NCBI GenBank assembly: GCA_046153015.1
Contig: JBJXGF010000042.1
Span: forward strand, 1 to 6,981
Direction of reading: 5' to 3'
Source of the DNA: JBJXGF01 sp046153015
GTDB lineage: Bacteria; Actinomycetota; Acidimicrobiia; Acidimicrobiales; CAIXPF01
DNA: 6,981 nucleotides
Part shown: piece by piece, positions 5,467 to 6,981 of the stretch
How the letters are laid out: each line of letters opens with the position of its first letter
Numbering within the stretch: the stretch's first letter is position 1
The notes under the pieces: model-generated
What the model saw: the letters and a program-made list of their open reading frames with translations, nothing else
Told to the model about the DNA's origin: nothing
Databases searched by the model: none
Translations under genes and position numbers: made by a program

Positions 5467-6513
5467 ATGCGTGCAGCCGTGATGCGCTCGGGGGCCCTGC
5501 TGGTCGACGAGGTGGCAACGCCGGTCCCCGCCGCCGGTCAGGTGCTGGTGGAGACCATCGCCTGCGGGATCTGCGGCAGCGACCTGCACTGCCTGCGCCA
5601 CGCCCGCCGCTTCGTGGAGGTGTCACGCGAGACCGGGCTCGGCGTGTTCGACTTCGACCCCGACCGCGACGTGGTGATGGGCCACGAGTTCTCGGCCCGG
5701 GTGCTGGCGCCGGGCCCCGGGGTCACCGGGTGGCAGGGCGGCGAGGAGATCGTGGCCTTCCCGACGATCCGCACCCCGGCCGGGGTGCGGGCAGTGGGCT
5801 ACAGCAACGACTACCCCGGCGGCTACGCGCAGCAGATGGTGCTCGACGAGGCCTCGATCCGGCGCATACCCAACGGGCTCGACCCCCGGCTGGCCGCGCT
5901 CACCGAGCCCATGGCCGTGGGGCTGCACGCGGTGAACGAGAGCCGCCTCGGCGCCGGCCCGGCGGCGGCCGCCGGCGCGGTGGTGTTGGGGTGCGGGCCG
6001 GTGGGCCTGGCGGTGATCGCGTCGCTGGCCCACCGCGGCGCGCCGCTCGTGGTCGCCGCCGAGCTCTCGCCCGCCCGGCGCGAGCTCGCCGGGCGCCTGG
6101 GCGCCCACGTGGTGGTCGACCCCCGGGAGCAGCCCCCGGTCGAGGCCTGGCGCGCCGCCGGCGGGCGGGGGCCGCTCGTGATCTTCGAGGCGGTCGGCGT
6201 GCCCGGCATGCTCGACCTGGCGATGACCGCGGCGCCGCCGGCGTCGGAGATCGTGGTGGTCGGCGTGTGCATGGAGGACGACCGCATCCGCCCGACCGTC
6301 GGCATCAACAAGCGCCTCTCGCTGCGCTTCGTGCTCGGCTGGAGCCCCGCCGAGTTCGAGGAGTCGCTGGCAGCCATCGCCGAGGGGCGCGTCGACGTGT
6401 CGCCGCTCGTGACCGGCGAGGTCAGCCTCGACGAGACGCCCGCCGCGTTCGCCGCGCTGGGCGACCCGCAGGGCCACGCCAAGATCCTGGTCCGCCCCAA
6501 CGGGTTCACCTAG
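5467..6513 (+). CDS. Zinc-type medium-chain alcohol/polyol dehydrogenase
   Basis: 348 residues from ATG 5467, 11 bp after the second glycosyltransferase; no purine-rich ribosome site precedes it, so coupling is likely. It should catalyse NAD(P)-linked oxidation of an alcohol or the reverse reaction in the cytosol. The catalytic domain shows CGICGSDLH with Cys36, GHEF with His73 and Glu74, and TEPMAVGLHAV with Glu147, a complete catalytic zinc set. The Rossmann fold has VVLGCGPVGL (172-181), and Glu199 at the end of the next strand favours NAD over NADP. About 27 extra residues (43-70) lie between the Cys36 and His73 motifs. The four-cysteine structural zinc lobe is absent: residues 77-150 contain no Cys, as in sorbitol-dehydrogenase-type members. 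Substrate unknown; operon position suggests a sugar or lipid alcohol linked to the glycosyltransferases. Confidence 0.88.
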   Translation: MRAAVMRSGALLVDEVATPVPAAGQVLVETIACGICGSDLHCLRHARRFVEVSRETGLGVFDFDPDRDVVMGHEFSARVLAPGPGVTGWQGGEEIVAFPTIRTPAGVRAVGYSNDYPGGYAQQMVLDEASIRRIPNGLDPRLAALTEPMAVGLHAVNESRLGAGPAAAAGAVVLGCGPVGLAVIASLAHRGAPLVVAAELSPARRELAGRLGAHVVVDPREQPPVEAWRAAGGRGPLVIFEAVGVPGMLDLAMTAAPPASEIVVVGVCMEDDRIRPTVGINKRLSLRFVLGWSPAEFEESLAAIAEGRVDVSPLVTGEVSLDETPAAFAALGDPQGHAKILVRPNGFT

Positions 6514-6514
6514 T

Positions 6515-6535
6515 CGGCCGGCGGCCGCCGGGCCG
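6515..6535. terminator. GC-rich hairpin in convergent gap, candidate bidirectional terminator
   Basis: Between converging stop codons, 6515-6522 pairs with 6527-6535 (one bulged G) around a GGCC loop; its core, 6518-6531, is a perfect 14-bp palindrome. No T-run follows on either strand, as in many GC-rich actinobacterial terminators. Position and stem strength support the call; function is inferred. Confidence 0.5.
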
Positions 6536-6538
6536 GGT

Positions 6539-6981
6539 TCAGGAGCGGCGGTCGACGAGGTGGGCGAACGAGCCGAAGGCCACCATCGCCGCCTTGAGCT
6601 CGCCGGCGGCGAGGCGGCAGTCGACGAGGGGCACCGAGGTCTCGAGGAGCTGCTCGGGCGCGGCGCCGTGCGGGCCGGCGGCCAGCTCCGCCGGCACCAC
6701 GCTCAACAGGTCGACCGTGGCGCCGGCCGGCTCCCGGCGGGTCCAGAGGATCACGCCCTCGACCTGCTCCCAGCGCACGAGGCGGGGCGGATCCCGGCGG
6801 CCGCGGCGCAGCCACACCCCGTCGCCGTCGAGGCGCACGATCGGCGCCGCCCGGCGCGCCTGCCAGGCGATGACCGCCAGCGACGCGGTGAAGAACACCG
6901 TCGACGCCCAGCCGAGCACGGCGCCGAGCGACGCGCCGGCGACGGCCAGCACCACCGCGGCGCCGGCGGCGGCGGCCAGGC
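6539..6981 (-). CDS. Small membrane protein with possible PH-like domain, 5' end probably missing
   Basis: The frame stays open to the window edge. A GTG at 6955 could start a 138-residue product, but the codons upstream continue an Ala-rich hydrophobic stretch in frame, so the true start may lie outside. Numbered from that GTG: a hydrophobic region at about 1-32 (probably two membrane helices, with the outside residues extending the first), WQARR as a positive cytosolic flank, then a soluble part. The phrases VRLDGDGVWLRRG and LVRWEQVEGVILW (about 40-72) resemble small bacterial proteins with two helices followed by a PH-like domain, and the closing VDCRLAAGELKAAMVAF (111-127) fits the terminal helix of that type. 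It lacks recognisable catalytic motifs. It converges on the dehydrogenase across a 25-bp hairpin-bearing gap. The gene is likely real; the domain assignment is tentative. Confidence 0.65.
   Translation of the reverse strand, partial: LAAAAGAAVVLAVAGASLGAVLGWASTVFFTASLAVIAWQARRAAPIVRLDGDGVWLRRGRRDPPRLVRWEQVEGVILWTRREPAGATVDLLSVVPAELAAGPHGAAPEQLLETSVPLVDCRLAAGELKAAMVAFGSFAHLVDRRS

Noticed and set aside
3695..5626. Long minus-strand open frame across both glycosyltransferases and the dehydrogenase start
   Set aside because: It spans three sense genes and their junctions, and its translation is low-complexity Arg/Ala/Gly/His. No ribosome site or recognisable domain.

Overview
The window reads as chromosome of a very GC-rich bacterium, most likely an actinobacterium. 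Supporting signs are third-codon positions that are almost always G or C, several GTG starts, a PPOX-class enzyme of the type that usually binds F420 or flavin in actinobacteria, and lipoproteins with Ala/Pro/Thr/Ser-rich linkers. An Acidimicrobiia-like lineage is possible but cannot be settled from this sequence. No rRNA, tRNA, CRISPR array, insertion sequence or phage gene was seen.

Layout. Positions 2-454 (+) hold the 3' part of a secreted CAP/SCP-domain protein (YkwD-like). A 156-bp spacer (455-610) has two A+T-rich TAAAGT-type repeats and a 16-bp GC palindrome. A second, complete CAP-domain protein follows at 611-1147 (+), this one a predicted lipoprotein; the two CAP genes are diverged tandem paralogues. 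A small PPOX-fold, probably F420- or FMN-dependent, enzyme lies at 1177-1623 (+). It converges, across a 25-bp palindrome-containing gap, on a 348-residue SH3b-domain lipoprotein at 1649-2695 (-).

The lipoprotein is divergent from a three-gene operon. The shared 229-bp control region (2696-2924) carries three tandem 12-bp units built around GATCAC and two copies of an 11-bp TCGAACCGGCC repeat. The operon encodes two tandem paralogous GT-B family 4 glycosyltransferases (2925-4199 and 4208-5455, gap 8 bp) and a zinc-type medium-chain dehydrogenase (5467-6513, gap 11 bp). It converges, across another 25-bp gap with a strong GC hairpin, on the 3' part of a small membrane protein with a possible PH-like cytosolic domain (6539 to the window end, -).

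How the genes may work together: four of the eight products act at or near the envelope (two CAP proteins, the SH3b lipoprotein, the membrane protein), and the glycosyltransferase pair is a plausible maker of a cell-surface or secreted glycoconjugate. The dehydrogenase could supply or oxidise a sugar or alcohol for that pathway, but only its position in the operon suggests this. I do not see a clearly new defence or mobile system. The least explained parts are the repeat-rich divergent control region, the lipoprotein's C-terminal domain and the paired glycosyltransferases.
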